Translations under genes and position numbers: made by a program
In this document: positions 1 to 9,143 of the stretch, piece after piece
Layout of the letters: every line of letters starts with the position of its first letter
Numbering within the stretch: position 1 is the stretch's first letter
Notes under the pieces: generated by a model
Databases searched by the model: none
Told to the model about the DNA's origin: nothing
What the model saw: only the letters and a program-made list of their open reading frames with translations
Origin: Ohtaekwangia sp.
GTDB lineage: Bacteria > Bacteroidota > Bacteroidia > Cytophagales > Cyclobacteriaceae
Assembly (NCBI GenBank): GCA_021155195.1
Contig: JAJNPV010000046.1
Coordinates: forward strand, 124,001-188,000
DNA: 64,000 nt
Direction: 5' to 3'

Positions 1-2
1 AA

Positions 3-473
3 CCGTATCATCAGGCAGTGATCGACACCATCCGCACGTATGATCCGGACAATCTGATTATCTGCGGCACATCAAACTGGTCGCAAGATGTGGATATCGC
101 AGCCAATGATCCGTTAACAGGAACCAACATTGCATATACGTTACATTTTTACTCAGGCACTCACAAACAATCCTTGCGAAACAAAGCTACTGTAGCATTG
201 AACAAAAATGTTGCGTTGATGGTAACGGAATTTGGAACAACTGATGCCAGTGGTGACGGCCAAGTTAATACTTCGGAAACGGAGAAGTGGTTTGCTTTTT
301 TGGATGAGCATAAAATCTCATGGTGTAACTGGTCGGTGGCTGATAAAGTAGAGAGTTCCGCTGTATTGAAACCAAGAGCATCTGCAACAGGAGATTGGCT
401 TCCCTCTGAATTAACCCAGTCCGGTACTTTTATTCGTGCCAAGATCAGATCGCAGAATCAGCGCTTTGAATAG
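3..473 (+). CDS. GH5 cellulase / endoglucanase, C-terminal part (5' end outside window)
   Basis: The reading frame is open from the left edge (frame of base 3), so only the last ~156 residues of a secreted glycoside hydrolase are visible. Seen: IDTIRTYDPDNLIICGT, then WSQDV, LHFYSGTH, VTEFGTTDASGDG and ISWCNWS. These follow the second half of the GH5 (subfamily 2-like) TIM barrel of Bacillus-type endoglucanases. The Glu of VTEFG (codon 228-230) is the expected catalytic nucleophile; the acid/base Glu would lie upstream. The protein stops soon after the barrel, so no carbohydrate-binding module or T9SS sorting domain follows it. Expected role: hydrolysis of beta-1,4-glucans outside the cell or in the periplasm. 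The GTG at 18 is internal, not a start. Family is well supported; exact substrate is inference. Confidence 0.88.
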   Translation, partial: PYHQAVIDTIRTYDPDNLIICGTSNWSQDVDIAANDPLTGTNIAYTLHFYSGTHKQSLRNKATVALNKNVALMVTEFGTTDASGDGQVNTSETEKWFAFLDEHKISWCNWSVADKVESSAVLKPRASATGDWLPSELTQSGTFIRAKIRSQNQRFE

Positions 474-519
474 CTTACCGTATTTTAACCGTGCTTCTTA
501 AAGTAGCCGTGTAAATTTA

Positions 520-2427
520 TTATGAGTTTTTAGTCTTCAGGTAAACACAAAATGTTGTTCCTTCATGCAGTCTGCTACTAACTTCAATCTTACCACCATT
601 TTCTTTCACCATTTCAAAGCATAAGTGCAACCCTAAGCCGGTACCTTGTTCGCCCTGGGTGCCACGGGTGTTTGATGTGCTTGTTAAAGTAAATAATTGT
701 TTTACTTGATCATCTGACATGCCAATGCCGTTGTCAGTTACCCGTATCATTACAAAGTCACCCTCACCCTGTGAGTTCACGGTTATCGAACCACCCATAT
801 TGGTAAACTTAATGGCGTTGTGAATTAAATTTCTAAAAACCAATTCAAGTTGGTTCTCATCGCCATGAACAATTATTCCTTGCTCCACTTGATTGATAAG
901 AGTGAGCTTTTTTTCTTGAACTATTTCCGAAAACAGTGTTGTGCATTTCGCTATAAGTGGATGAATGCAGATGGGTGATAAGGTTGTCACCCAACCTTGT
1001 TGTTGAGATTGGGACCACTTCAATAAATTTTCGAGTGTTTCACTAATGGAGGTTACTTGTTGATTGAGTTTTGGAGCAAAATTCATAAACTCTTCGCTCG
1101 AAATTTGTTTATATGCAACCATATCAAGCATCCCTTTTAAACTTGCCATCGGACTTCGCATGTCGTGACCTAATATAGAAAATAGTTTATCTTTAGTTTG
1201 GTTGACTTCTGTTAGTTTAAGGTTTTGTTCCTCAATCTGTTTATTCTTTTCGTGCAATAATTTGTTTGTGCGAGCCCGCTGTTGACTATTTCGGGCAACT
1301 AGAAAAATAATGCTTATTGAAAAGGCAAGGGTGATTCCAAAGGATAATATCACTATGATTTTCTCCTTTTTTGCCTGCGCGTTTGAAACCTGGAGTTCAC
1401 TAATTTTAGCCTGGCTTCTCATTTCTTCTGATTCCAACTCACTCAGCAATGCCTTTTGGGTGATCTCGGCATTTAGCAAAGAATCCTGCAGTTCATTAAA
1501 CAATGTGCTGTATTTGTAAGCCATTGGATAATTTTGGATAGCTGCATAACTTTTAGCGAGACCAGCGTAACTGTTTTTTACTACTTCTCGCAAGTTGATT
1601 GCCCGACTCTCTTTTAATGCAATGTGAAATAAATCGTTTGCTTCCTGGATTTTATTTTGTTCGAAATAAATGGAAGCTTTTAGCTCTTTATTGAAGGCAA
1701 TCACTGCCCAGTCTTTATTTTCAAGTGCCCATAGAATTGACAAATCAAAATATTTCAAGGCTGAATCAAGCTGATGCTCCTGCATAAAGATCAGCCCTTT
1801 TGAATTGTAGTTATAACTGAGAAATTTTGTGTTACGAAGAGAGTCGGAGAGATGAATTCCCAGGGTTACTAATCGATGAGCCTCGTCTAAGTGTTGATTA
1901 GTTGTTGCATAGATCCAGGTGATGCTACCGCAAATCGCGGCCATCTTTGTATAATCTTTACGTTGTTCATGTATTCTAAAGGCTTTCAGCTGATAGACAA
2001 GAGCAGAATCGTATCGTTTAAGTCCAAAGTTGTTAGTGTTACCCAACACGCGGTAGGCCATGGCCATCAAGGTGGAATCTTTTATCGCTTCGGCTTGGTG
2101 CAAAGATTTGCTGGCCAACTGAATGGCTTGTGCATAATTTCCTTGCCGAAATTCGTAATCGCTTAGGTGGCTGAGCGCTAAAATTTCTCCTTTCACATAA
2201 TCTGTTTCAATTGATAAGCTTAGCGCTTCTTCTGCGTAATGCTTTGCCTTAGATGGCTGGTAAGCCAGGTAGTGGTCGGCTAGGTCGCATAACAGGTCAA
2301 TTTTTTGGTTGGCCGATTGTCCTTTTGTTAAAAGTTGTTCAAGACTGTCAATTTTGCTTTGTTGTGCGAAAGCAAATGCGCTTGACAAAAGCAATACAAA
2401 AAATATAGACCGTTTCCCCATCCCCAT
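520..2427 (-). CDS. TPR-containing membrane sensor histidine kinase
   Basis: An export signal (MGMGKRSIFFVLLLSS) leads into about 300 residues of tetratricopeptide-like helical repeats, a short coiled coil, one membrane segment (about 352-377), a second coiled coil and a C-terminal kinase core. The H-box contains GHDMRSP with the phospho-acceptor His near 420. The N-box (FRNLIHNAIKF) and G boxes (DNGIGM, GTGLGL) are intact, so it should autophosphorylate. There is no receiver or output domain, and no response regulator is next to it. Bacteroidota have many orphan kinases with periplasmic TPRs of this design; the signal sensed is unknown. The longest frame begins at a codon at 2460, but the signal peptide begins at ATG 2427 or 2421, and a -7-like box TTAATTTG (2438-2445, minus) lies between, so the shorter start is preferred. 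Confidence 0.9.
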   Translation of the reverse strand: MGMGKRSIFFVLLLSSAFAFAQQSKIDSLEQLLTKGQSANQKIDLLCDLADHYLAYQPSKAKHYAEEALSLSIETDYVKGEILALSHLSDYEFRQGNYAQAIQLASKSLHQAEAIKDSTLMAMAYRVLGNTNNFGLKRYDSALVYQLKAFRIHEQRKDYTKMAAICGSITWIYATTNQHLDEAHRLVTLGIHLSDSLRNTKFLSYNYNSKGLIFMQEHQLDSALKYFDLSILWALENKDWAVIAFNKELKASIYFEQNKIQEANDLFHIALKESRAINLREVVKNSYAGLAKSYAAIQNYPMAYKYSTLFNELQDSLLNAEITQKALLSELESEEMRSQAKISELQVSNAQAKKEKIIVILSFGITLAFSISIIFLVARNSQQRARTNKLLHEKNKQIEEQNLKLTEVNQTKDKLFSILGHDMRSPMASLKGMLDMVAYKQISSEEFMNFAPKLNQQVTSISETLENLLKWSQSQQQGWVTTLSPICIHPLIAKCTTLFSEIVQEKKLTLINQVEQGIIVHGDENQLELVFRNLIHNAIKFTNMGGSITVNSQGEGDFVMIRVTDNGIGMSDDQVKQLFTLTSTSNTRGTQGEQGTGLGLHLCFEMVKENGGKIEVSSRLHEGTTFCVYLKTKNS

Positions 2428-2460
2428 AGTACGGCTACAAATTAAGATATTTACTAACAA

Positions 2461-2721
2461 GATAGATATATTGATACAACACTTATTGTTAAACTTTTGT
2501 CATTATTAACCAATTGAATCAGTTTATTGCGTTACGAAATAACCTTACTGATTAAATTATTAAAGGAATTAATACCGATACCTGAAAGACTTATTAATGA
2601 TGTATTGAGCAACTTCTTTGCCGATTGGAATTCAATCCACTAACTAAACCCGATTCATGTTTAAAGGCCACAGAAAGAGAACGCTTAATATTAAGTAGCT
2701 TTGCAAAAAATAATTTGCACC
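2461..2721. other. Divergent intergenic region between histidine kinase and cvfB
   Basis: About 260 AT-rich bases between two divergent genes. No ORF, RNA gene or strong hairpin was seen. The only clear signal is the -7 box of the rightward gene at its right end. Confidence 0.6.
2696..2703 (+). promoter_or_regulatory. Bacteroidota -7 box (TAGCTTTG) for cvfB
   Basis: A perfect TAnnTTTG match ending 18 bases before GTG 2722. It overlaps the TTG at 2701, so that codon would lie upstream of transcription start and cannot be the translation start. No convincing -33 TTG is seen at the usual distance. Confidence 0.55.
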
Positions 2722-3558
2722 GTGATCAAAATTGGCCATTATCAGGAACTTACCATTTTACGCGAAACCTCAGTAGGTCTCTACCTTGGCGACCCAGAAG
2801 ATGAAGATGTGCTACTTCCTAATAAATACTGCCCTTCAAAGTTTGCGATAGGAGATACGCTTAACGTATTTGTATACCGCGATCATGAAGAACGCAAGAT
2901 TGCTACCAACCTAAAACCTAAAATAGGGTTGCATCAGTTTGCTTTTCTTCGGGTAGCTTCTGTTAGTAATGTGGGTGCCTTTCTGGACTGGGGTTTGGAA
3001 AAGGAATTGTTGGTTCCCTTTCGTGAACAACGACAAAAAATGGAAGTGGGGCGTTGGTATATTGTTTACTTAGATATTGACCTTAAGACCGATCGCCTTT
3101 TTGCTACCAATAAGATCGAGCGCAAGCTTAGTAATGAGAATTTAACTGTGCGTGAAGGCGAAGCAGTTGAAATGATGATCATGAAAAAAACTGATCTCGG
3201 ATTCTCGGTTATTGTGAATCAAAAACATGAAGGGCTTATTTTTGAAAGCGATGTTTTTAGTAAACTGAACATTGGAGATACAAAGAGAGGATTTGTAAAG
3301 AACATTCGAGATGATAACAAGCTTGATATTTCGTTGCAACCTATAGGCTTCGAAAATTTTAATGACCCAAACTGTGAGTTGATCATGAAAAGACTCAACG
3401 CCAATCAAGGCTTCCTGCCAATCTTGGATACGAGCACACCCGAGGAAATCTATAGTCAGTTTAGCATCAGCAAAAAGGCATACAAGAAGGCAGTGGGCAC
3501 CCTATATAAGCAACGCAAAGTTACACTAGACCCTGATGGAATCCGGCTGGTTAAATGA
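2722..3558 (+). CDS. cvfB: CvfB-type S1 RNA-binding protein
   Basis: The protein starts IKIGHYQELTILRETSVGLYLGD, the typical N-terminus of the CvfB/YitL family. Order of domains: S1-like OB fold 1 (about 1-60), S1 domain 2 with VGAFLDWGLEKELLVPF (about 62-130), S1 domain 3 with GFSVIVNQKHEGLIF (about 140-205), then a C-terminal winged helix ending YKQRKVTLDPDGIRL. In Staphylococcus CvfB binds RNA and affects virulence gene expression; here a general RNA-binding or translation-related role in the cytoplasm is likely. Length (about 278 aa) fits the family. The GTG start at 2722 is chosen because homologues begin at this point and because the -7 box overlaps the alternative TTG. It is monocistronic, convergent with the methyltransferase. 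Confidence 0.88.
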   Translation: MIKIGHYQELTILRETSVGLYLGDPEDEDVLLPNKYCPSKFAIGDTLNVFVYRDHEERKIATNLKPKIGLHQFAFLRVASVSNVGAFLDWGLEKELLVPFREQRQKMEVGRWYIVYLDIDLKTDRLFATNKIERKLSNENLTVREGEAVEMMIMKKTDLGFSVIVNQKHEGLIFESDVFSKLNIGDTKRGFVKNIRDDNKLDISLQPIGFENFNDPNCELIMKRLNANQGFLPILDTSTPEEIYSQFSISKKAYKKAVGTLYKQRKVTLDPDGIRLVK

Positions 3559-3609
3559 TGTTAATAAAAAGTGTTTTGCTAGTCACGCACCGAATAGATT
3601 CACTATTCG

Positions 3610-4428
3610 TTAACACATTACCGTTACTTTTAAGAAAGTAGCTGGTATCGAAGTTTTATTCTTGTCTGAGCTTCCATTTTGTTTGGTAAATAGATCTTCT
3701 AATTCTCTTTGCAGATCCCCAGCTTTTCCATTCTTTTCCGCTGCCTCGAATGCATTCATGGTAGGTCCATAATAAGTTTTGAATTCATTGACAAAATCGG
3801 CAGGCGAATAGGATGCATTGAAAGTAAAGGTTTCCTTACTGAACGAAATGTTTTCTTTTGGAATGCCCGCATTGGCGAAACGTTCGATCACATTAGCTTC
3901 TACGCCCCACAACATAGGACTAATAAAGCCCTCTGGGGGCGGAGGTGTATACGCAGAGCTTATTTTTAATATTTGTGCTACCAACGTAGGATCTCCGGGT
4001 ATCCAATTTCCCATTACAACTCTTCCTCCTTTGCATGTAACGCGAACCATTTCTTTGGCAACATCGAAAGGCCGTGGTGCGAACATGGCACCGAAGATGC
4101 TGATGGTAAGATCAAACAACTGATCCCCCAGCTCATGTAAATTCGTAGCATCGCCCTCCTGAAACGTGCAATTCGTTAGTCCCTCTGCTTTTGCTCTTGC
4201 GTTTCCGGCAGCAACCAGATTCTGTGCAATGTCTACACCTAAAACCTGTGCGCCTAGTATGGCTTCTGGTATGGCAGTGGTACCATCGCCACAACCAAGC
4301 TCAAGTACCTTAAGACCTTTTGTAATGCCGAGTTTGGAAACGAGATCAGCACCACTTTCGCGCATGGTTTCGGCAATTCGGGTGAAGTCACCCTTTTCCC
4401 ATAATGCTTTGTTTGGATTAGGAGTCAT
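3610..4428 (-). CDS. Class I SAM-dependent methyltransferase
   Basis: A 272-residue soluble protein with the Rossmann SAM-binding fold of the Methyltransf_11/25 type. Motif I is VLELGCGDG (about 41-49), the acidic ribose-binding residue is in VLGVDIA, motif II is EGDAT, and motif III/IV is FDLTISIFGAMFAPRP. The last ~100 residues form a substrate-recognition part with GNWIPGDP, common in UbiE-like small-molecule methyltransferases of this type. Substrate is not predictable. It lies downstream of an AraC regulator on the same strand with a 106-base gap that contains its own -7 box, so it may be a target of that regulator (inference). Start ATG 4428 gives a normal cytoplasmic N-terminus. Confidence 0.85.
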   Translation of the reverse strand: MTPNPNKALWEKGDFTRIAETMRESGADLVSKLGITKGLKVLELGCGDGTTAIPEAILGAQVLGVDIAQNLVAAGNARAKAEGLTNCTFQEGDATNLHELGDQLFDLTISIFGAMFAPRPFDVAKEMVRVTCKGGRVVMGNWIPGDPTLVAQILKISSAYTPPPPEGFISPMLWGVEANVIERFANAGIPKENISFSKETFTFNASYSPADFVNEFKTYYGPTMNAFEAAEKNGKAGDLQRELEDLFTKQNGSSDKNKTSIPATFLKVTVMC

Positions 4429-4471
4429 ATGTTTTTTTGTCTTAGTATTTGATTCATTTGAAATGACATAT

Positions 4472-4479
4472 CAAAGATA
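4472..4479 (-). promoter_or_regulatory. -7 box (TATCTTTG, minus strand) for methyltransferase gene
   Basis: The minus strand reads TATCTTTG about 43 bases before ATG 4428. It is a full match to the Bacteroidota -7 consensus. No -33 TTG occurs at the standard 18-21 base spacing, which would fit a promoter that needs an activator such as the neighbouring AraC protein (inference). Confidence 0.5.
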
Positions 4480-4534
4480 TATCACGAGCCAAAGTCTGGC
4501 TTTACCATAACGTCCAAAAAACATTCTTAAAAGT

Positions 4535-5413
4535 TCAAATGGATAATTTCTTTCGGGCAAAAGAAGGTGTTTCATTATACCGAGCTTTAAAGGAGCGGGT
4601 GAAATGAGACGCATTTTCAAAGCCACTTTCAAAAGCCACTTCATTTACATTTTTGTCTTTGTTTAATAGCAGGCGATGAGCATGGTTTAATCTTTTCTCC
4701 AATAACCATTTGCCGGGGGTGGTATTCATTACTTTTTGGAAATCGCGTTTAAAAGCGGATAGGCTCCGATTACAGAGTTCAGCATATTGTTCGAGTGTAA
4801 GATTAAAGCAGTAGTTATCTTCCATAATTCTTTGAAGGGAGACAGATTGGGGTTCATTCATCAATGAACAGAAATAAGAAAGCAGTTCTGCATTGTGTTG
4901 ATCATCGGCAAGGGTTAAAATCAATTCGCGGAATTTTAATTCCAGCAATCCTCTATCGGGTTCTTTTGTACTGGCAAAATAAGATGACATCGATAGAAAA
5001 AAAGTCTCCAGTGTTTCACTTGTGTTTAGTTGAATTACAGTTCCATAGTTTTTATTCACCTTGCCGATTGGTACAGATCGGGCTTTCAAGGTATCACAAA
5101 TGAATTGGTCTGGGATAAAAAAGAGTACAAGGCAAAACCCGATGTCAAAAAATTGTTCGATAATGCTGGCTCCCTTTTGTATAAATACACAGCTTCCTTT
5201 TTTTAGATCGTAAGAACCATGTGCGGTGTGCCAAACTTTTCTTCCATCGATCACGTAGAAGATATAATTATTCTGAGTCCATAAATCCTGAAAGCGGTTC
5301 TTCATCAACCGTGCTTCCAGAGGACAATTAAATACTGTAATAAGACTTTCTCCGCAATTGAACTGACGGGAATATTCCGGATACTTTAAAACACTTTCAA
5401 TAAAATTGACCAT
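4535..5413 (-). CDS. AraC family transcriptional regulator
   Basis: A 292-residue DNA-binding regulator. The N-terminal ~170 residues form a cupin-like sensing region (VWHTAHGSYDLKKGSCVFIQKG) of the ExsA-like kind found in Bacteroidota. The C-terminal ~100 residues hold two helix-turn-helix motifs: LEQYAELCNRSLSAFKRDF and VNEVAFESGFENASHFTRSF, the latter followed by the conserved Y-N-E-T-P. Upstream of a methyltransferase on the same strand and divergent from a secreted esterase gene; either could be its target. The effector is unknown. A -7 box lies just before the start at 5413. Confidence 0.9.
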   Translation of the reverse strand: MVNFIESVLKYPEYSRQFNCGESLITVFNCPLEARLMKNRFQDLWTQNNYIFYVIDGRKVWHTAHGSYDLKKGSCVFIQKGASIIEQFFDIGFCLVLFFIPDQFICDTLKARSVPIGKVNKNYGTVIQLNTSETLETFFLSMSSYFASTKEPDRGLLELKFRELILTLADDQHNAELLSYFCSLMNEPQSVSLQRIMEDNYCFNLTLEQYAELCNRSLSAFKRDFQKVMNTTPGKWLLEKRLNHAHRLLLNKDKNVNEVAFESGFENASHFTRSFKARYNETPSFARKKLSI

Positions 5414-5431
5414 TGCAACCAGGAAGAACTT

Positions 5432-5439
5432 TAAAGGTA
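5432..5439 (-). promoter_or_regulatory. -7 box (TACCTTTA, minus strand) for araC-type gene
   Basis: The minus strand reads TACCTTTA 18 bases before ATG 5413, matching TAnnTTTG in all but the last base. Predicted leader is only about 14 bases. No clear -33 element was found. Confidence 0.45.
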
Positions 5440-5548
5440 ATCAATCTCGCCAGATTCCCATTTGAGCCGATTTATTGAAATGCAGATATATTCCATTAAT
5501 AATTCTTAAATGATTTGATAACTTACATAACCATTTGAATCATTGACT

Positions 5549-7318
5549 ATGAGAAGAAATATCGTGCTTTTGCTTTTGTTTTTTTGTGGAAGGATAACCG
5601 CTCAAACCAATCCTGAAACCTATTCGGTCGATCCGGCTTCTGTCGAACAAGCAGGAGTACCAAAAGGGGAGATTCTAAAATTTACCTTTGAGGACTCTAA
5701 AATTTTTCCGGGCACTTCGCGTGAAATTAGTATTTATGTGCCGGCACAATACAAGGCCGATAAGCCTGCTTGTGTATATGTAAATCAGGACGGCATTCAA
5801 TGGAAGGCACCTACGGTATTTGATAACCTGATTGCGAAAAATGAAATACCCCTTACCATTGGTGTTTTTATTACACCGGGCAAAGTGCTCGCACAGAATA
5901 AAGAGGCCATCGATCGTTTTAATAGAAGCTTTGAATATGACGGTCTTGGCGATTCGTATGCGCGCTTTTTATTAGAAGAAGTTTTCCCTTTTGTGGAAAG
6001 TAAAAAAACTTCTGATGGCCGGGCAATCATACTTTCTAATAATGGAAATGACAGAGCTATTGGAGGATCAAGCAGCGGTGCGGTGTGTGCGTTTACCGCT
6101 GCCTGGGAGCGACCCCAGGAATTCTCGCGGGTGTTTAGTGCCATCGGCACTTATACGGGTTTGCGGGGAGCCGATCGATATGATATTCTGGTGCGCAAGT
6201 ATGAACCTAAGCCCATTCGTATTTATCTGCAAGATGGTTCTAACGACTTAAACATTTATGCTGGCGATTGGTGGAAGGCAAACGAATCGATGGACCGAGC
6301 CTTACAATTTTCCGGCTACGATGTAAAGCATGCGTGGGGTGAGGGTGCACACAATGGTCAGCATGGCACAGCTATATTTCCTGAGGCTATGCGGTGGTTG
6401 TGGCGCGATTATCCAATACCAATTGTAGCCGGTGTAACAAAGAATCCATTTCTTAATGACATCCTAATTGAGAATGAGGGCTGGGAACTAGTGGGTGAGA
6501 ATTATGGATTTACAGAAGGTACAGCTGTTAATGCCAAAGGAGAAGTTTTCTTTCAGGACATACCCAATTCAAAAACCTATAAAGTGGGAGTGGATGGAAA
6601 GTTGGAAGTGTACATTCATGATTCGAAGAAGGCAAGTGGCACTACGTTTTCAGCATCGGGCGATATGTTAACCATTACGGGAGGTTGGTCGGAGCCACCT
6701 ACCAAACAAGTACATCGCTATAAAACAGCAAAGGCGTATGAAGTAGTTGCAAACGAAACACCGGGCAACGACATTACCATCACCTTTATGGGCAACACGT
6801 ATGTTACTTCACCGGATGGGCGCGAACGACCTAGTAAGTTATACTTGATAAAACCCAATGGCGAACGAAGTGTAGTCGATGAAGGATTAAAGTTTGCAAA
6901 TGGAGTTTGCCTGTCACCAGACCAATCTCAATTGTATGCCACCGAGTCAGCCACGCATTGGGTATGGGTGTATCAGATTCAAGCCGATGGGTCTCTTGCC
7001 CATAAGCAAAAATATGGTTGGCTACATGTGCGTGATGTTGATGAAAACGCCTGGAGTGATGGCCTGAAATGCGATCAAGACGGAAGAATTTATGTGACGA
7101 GTTTAAGTGGCATACAGGTAATGGATCAGTTGGGCAGAGTGAACGCCATTATCCCAACCCCGAAAACAAAAGGCCAGGTTTCCAATCTGTGTTTTGGAGG
7201 TCCTGATTTTGATGTGATGTATGTCTCTTGCCACGACAAAGTCTATCGCAGAAAAGTAAAGGTGAAAGGGGCTAATAACTTTGAGAAGCCGATTAAGCCT
7301 GCTAATCCGAGACTTTAA
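5549..7318 (+). CDS. Secreted esterase (EsteraseD/CE1-like) fused to SMP-30/gluconolactonase propeller
   Basis: Signal peptide MRRNIVLLLLFFCGRITAQ, then two enzyme-like halves. Residues about 40-290 are an alpha/beta hydrolase of the enterochelin-esterase/feruloyl-esterase type: G173-S174-S175-S176-G177 is the nucleophile elbow with Ser175, an acidic residue lies in QDGSND (about 229-233), and His268 in GAHNGQHG completes the triad. Residues about 300-590 are an SMP-30/gluconolactonase-like six-bladed propeller (GVCLSPDQSQLYATES, SDGLKCDQDGRIYVTS). The pairing suggests removal of an acyl or aryl ester followed by lactone opening on the same sugar-like substrate in the periplasm (inference). 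ATG 5549 is preferred to TTG 5543 because it begins the signal peptide. Confidence 0.85.
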   Translation: MRRNIVLLLLFFCGRITAQTNPETYSVDPASVEQAGVPKGEILKFTFEDSKIFPGTSREISIYVPAQYKADKPACVYVNQDGIQWKAPTVFDNLIAKNEIPLTIGVFITPGKVLAQNKEAIDRFNRSFEYDGLGDSYARFLLEEVFPFVESKKTSDGRAIILSNNGNDRAIGGSSSGAVCAFTAAWERPQEFSRVFSAIGTYTGLRGADRYDILVRKYEPKPIRIYLQDGSNDLNIYAGDWWKANESMDRALQFSGYDVKHAWGEGAHNGQHGTAIFPEAMRWLWRDYPIPIVAGVTKNPFLNDILIENEGWELVGENYGFTEGTAVNAKGEVFFQDIPNSKTYKVGVDGKLEVYIHDSKKASGTTFSASGDMLTITGGWSEPPTKQVHRYKTAKAYEVVANETPGNDITITFMGNTYVTSPDGRERPSKLYLIKPNGERSVVDEGLKFANGVCLSPDQSQLYATESATHWVWVYQIQADGSLAHKQKYGWLHVRDVDENAWSDGLKCDQDGRIYVTSLSGIQVMDQLGRVNAIIPTPKTKGQVSNLCFGGPDFDVMYVSCHDKVYRRKVKVKGANNFEKPIKPANPRL

Positions 7319-7320
7319 CC

Positions 7321-7797
7321 TTATTGTAATGCTTTATCAAAAGGTACTGCATTCGCATCGCCTTTCCCGTTAAGGTGGAACCATTGATAATGCGTTAAGA
7401 CGCCCTTATCGAAGCGTGCAAGCAATCGATCATCTACCGGGTTTTTCATGGTCTTGGTATCGGCCATAAATGATCCGGTAAACCAGGTGGCTTTTATCTC
7501 ACCGTTCATCGAATGTGGAAATAAGTCAGTGACCGTAACCTCCGGAAATGTAACTTTCTTCCAGAACCAGAAACCACTTACTTCTCTACGACAAGCATAA
7601 ATTGAAATCAGATAGAGTGCATTGCTTTTAATCTCCCAGGTCCCACCATAACCCCTGTTCTCACTGGTAAACGTTGGTGTTAGTCTCCAGTATTCGCGGG
7701 CAGACGTGTTGCCAACATAATGTTCTAATGGCAGTACAAAACGAATACGAAGTGTTTCATCACCTACTTTTACGAGTTCAGAGGATTGGTCCGTCAT
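7321..7797 (-). CDS. Hypothetical 158-residue protein, no recognised family
   Basis: I do not recognise this protein. It has no signal peptide or membrane segment. It is rich in aromatic residues and alternating beta-strand patterns (YWRLTPTF, TWEIKSNALYLISIYACRREVSGFWFWKK, EIKATWFTGSF), consistent with a small all-beta fold. It ends 2 bases after the convergent esterase/SMP-30 gene and begins 15 bases downstream of the serine hydrolase on the same strand, so it is probably cotranscribed with that hydrolase. Confidence 0.6.
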   Translation of the reverse strand: MTDQSSELVKVGDETLRIRFVLPLEHYVGNTSAREYWRLTPTFTSENRGYGGTWEIKSNALYLISIYACRREVSGFWFWKKVTFPEVTVTDLFPHSMNGEIKATWFTGSFMADTKTMKNPVDDRLLARFDKGVLTHYQWFHLNGKGDANAVPFDKALQ

Positions 7798-7812
7798 GTA
7801 AATTGGTAACAG

Positions 7813-9078
7813 TTATTCAACTACATTCGGCTCATACACTCCATACACAGCATCCCTAAATTTTTTATGCACTTGGCCAGCGAATGGCATAATCTGAACA
7901 AACAAAACTGCAGTTAATTCATTTTGTGGGTCCACCCAAAATAACGTACTGGCGGCACCGTCCCAAAAAAATTCGCCAACGGTACCATTCATTTCTTCTT
8001 TCGAAAGCGGAGCGCGCAACCGCACTGCGAAGTCGATACCAAACCCAACCTGACCCTTGCTAGGCAACCACATACGTTGCGTTACACTATCCGACAACTG
8101 GTTAGTCGCCATCAATTTTATAGTTTCCGGTTTTAGTATCGTTACCTTATCAAGTGTGCCCTCATTCACCAGCATTTGCGCAAAACGCATATAATCATCA
8201 AGTGTTGATGTAAGTCCATAGCCACCAGGAGTAAGCGGCCACTTGCGCAAATTAAAACTAAGTGCATCCTGATTTGTATTGCGGTTAAGTTGGCCATCTT
8301 CACCTTTAAAATACATTGCTGCAAGCCTGGAAGTATCCGACTCAAGAACTGTATACCGGGTGTTGCTCATAGCCAGGGGCGTAAGCACATTCTCTTGCAC
8401 AAATTCTGCATAGGGTTTCCCCGAAATCCGTTCAACTAAGTATGCTTGCAAGTCAACGCTTGGTCCGTAGCCCCACTGCTCACCGGGATGAAAGGCGAGG
8501 GGTAGACTCGCTAACTTCTTAGCCATCTGCTCCAGCGTATTTTCTTTATTCATGGCATCAGTTTTCTTAATTAATTCCCCGAGCGGAGAATCTTGACTGC
8601 TAATGAATCCAGACGTGTGCCGGGTAATGTCGCGAATGGTAATGGGACGCTTGGCAGGTTCCGTTACTATTTTACCGCTAGCATCAACCCCTGCATACAC
8701 GTTCATATCGGTAAATTCAGGGGCGTATTTTGAGAGCGGATCATCTAATTGAAAGGCACCTTTTTCATACAGCTTCATGAGCGCAGTACCTGTTACCGGT
8801 TTGGTCATAGAATAAATTCTAACCAGGGTATTGCGATCCATCGGTTTGTTCGCTTCGCGATCGGCAAAGCCAAAGGCATTGTAGTATACTTCTTTATTTT
8901 TCTCGAAAATTAAAGCGGATGCACCTACTACATAACCAGCGTCAACAAAACTTTTCAGGGTTGAGTCAATACGTGCTTTGGTTGTTTCATTAATAATTGT
9001 AGAAACATCCTCTGGTTTTTGGGTTTGGCAAGCACTTGCAAACAGAAAAACAAATAGCAGGAGATAGATAGTCTTCAT
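7813..9078 (-). CDS. Serine hydrolase, class C beta-lactamase-like lipoprotein
   Basis: Lipobox ending at Cys17 (FASAC), so probably a lipoprotein. The beta-lactamase/transpeptidase-like fold (PF00144) is shown by the catalytic SxxK motif Ser90-Met-Thr-Lys93 (YSMTKPVTG), the HTSGF turn, and WGYGPSVDL with Tyr204 in the place of the YxN tyrosine. FFWDGAAS stands in the region of the KTG/HxG motif. The missing canonical KTG and YxN Asn make an esterase or peptidase of the EstB/DD-peptidase-related type more likely than a true beta-lactamase. It heads a probable two-gene unit with the hypothetical protein downstream. Confidence 0.87.
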   Translation of the reverse strand: MKTIYLLLFVFLFASACQTQKPEDVSTIINETTKARIDSTLKSFVDAGYVVGASALIFEKNKEVYYNAFGFADREANKPMDRNTLVRIYSMTKPVTGTALMKLYEKGAFQLDDPLSKYAPEFTDMNVYAGVDASGKIVTEPAKRPITIRDITRHTSGFISSQDSPLGELIKKTDAMNKENTLEQMAKKLASLPLAFHPGEQWGYGPSVDLQAYLVERISGKPYAEFVQENVLTPLAMSNTRYTVLESDTSRLAAMYFKGEDGQLNRNTNQDALSFNLRKWPLTPGGYGLTSTLDDYMRFAQMLVNEGTLDKVTILKPETIKLMATNQLSDSVTQRMWLPSKGQVGFGIDFAVRLRAPLSKEEMNGTVGEFFWDGAASTLFWVDPQNELTAVLFVQIMPFAGQVHKKFRDAVYGVYEPNVVE

Positions 9079-9143
9079 GGAAGTTGAAATTAGTACGTTA
9101 AGATAAAGGCGGGTCTACTATTTGCCAAGTATTCTGTAATTTA

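Noticed and set aside
2701..2721. TTG start of cvfB at 2701
   Set aside because: It overlaps a perfect -7 box; family members begin at GTG 2722.
3591..3609. Hairpin CGAATAG/CTATTCG between cvfB and methyltransferase as terminator
   Set aside because: Only 7 AT-rich pairs and no T-run on either strand.
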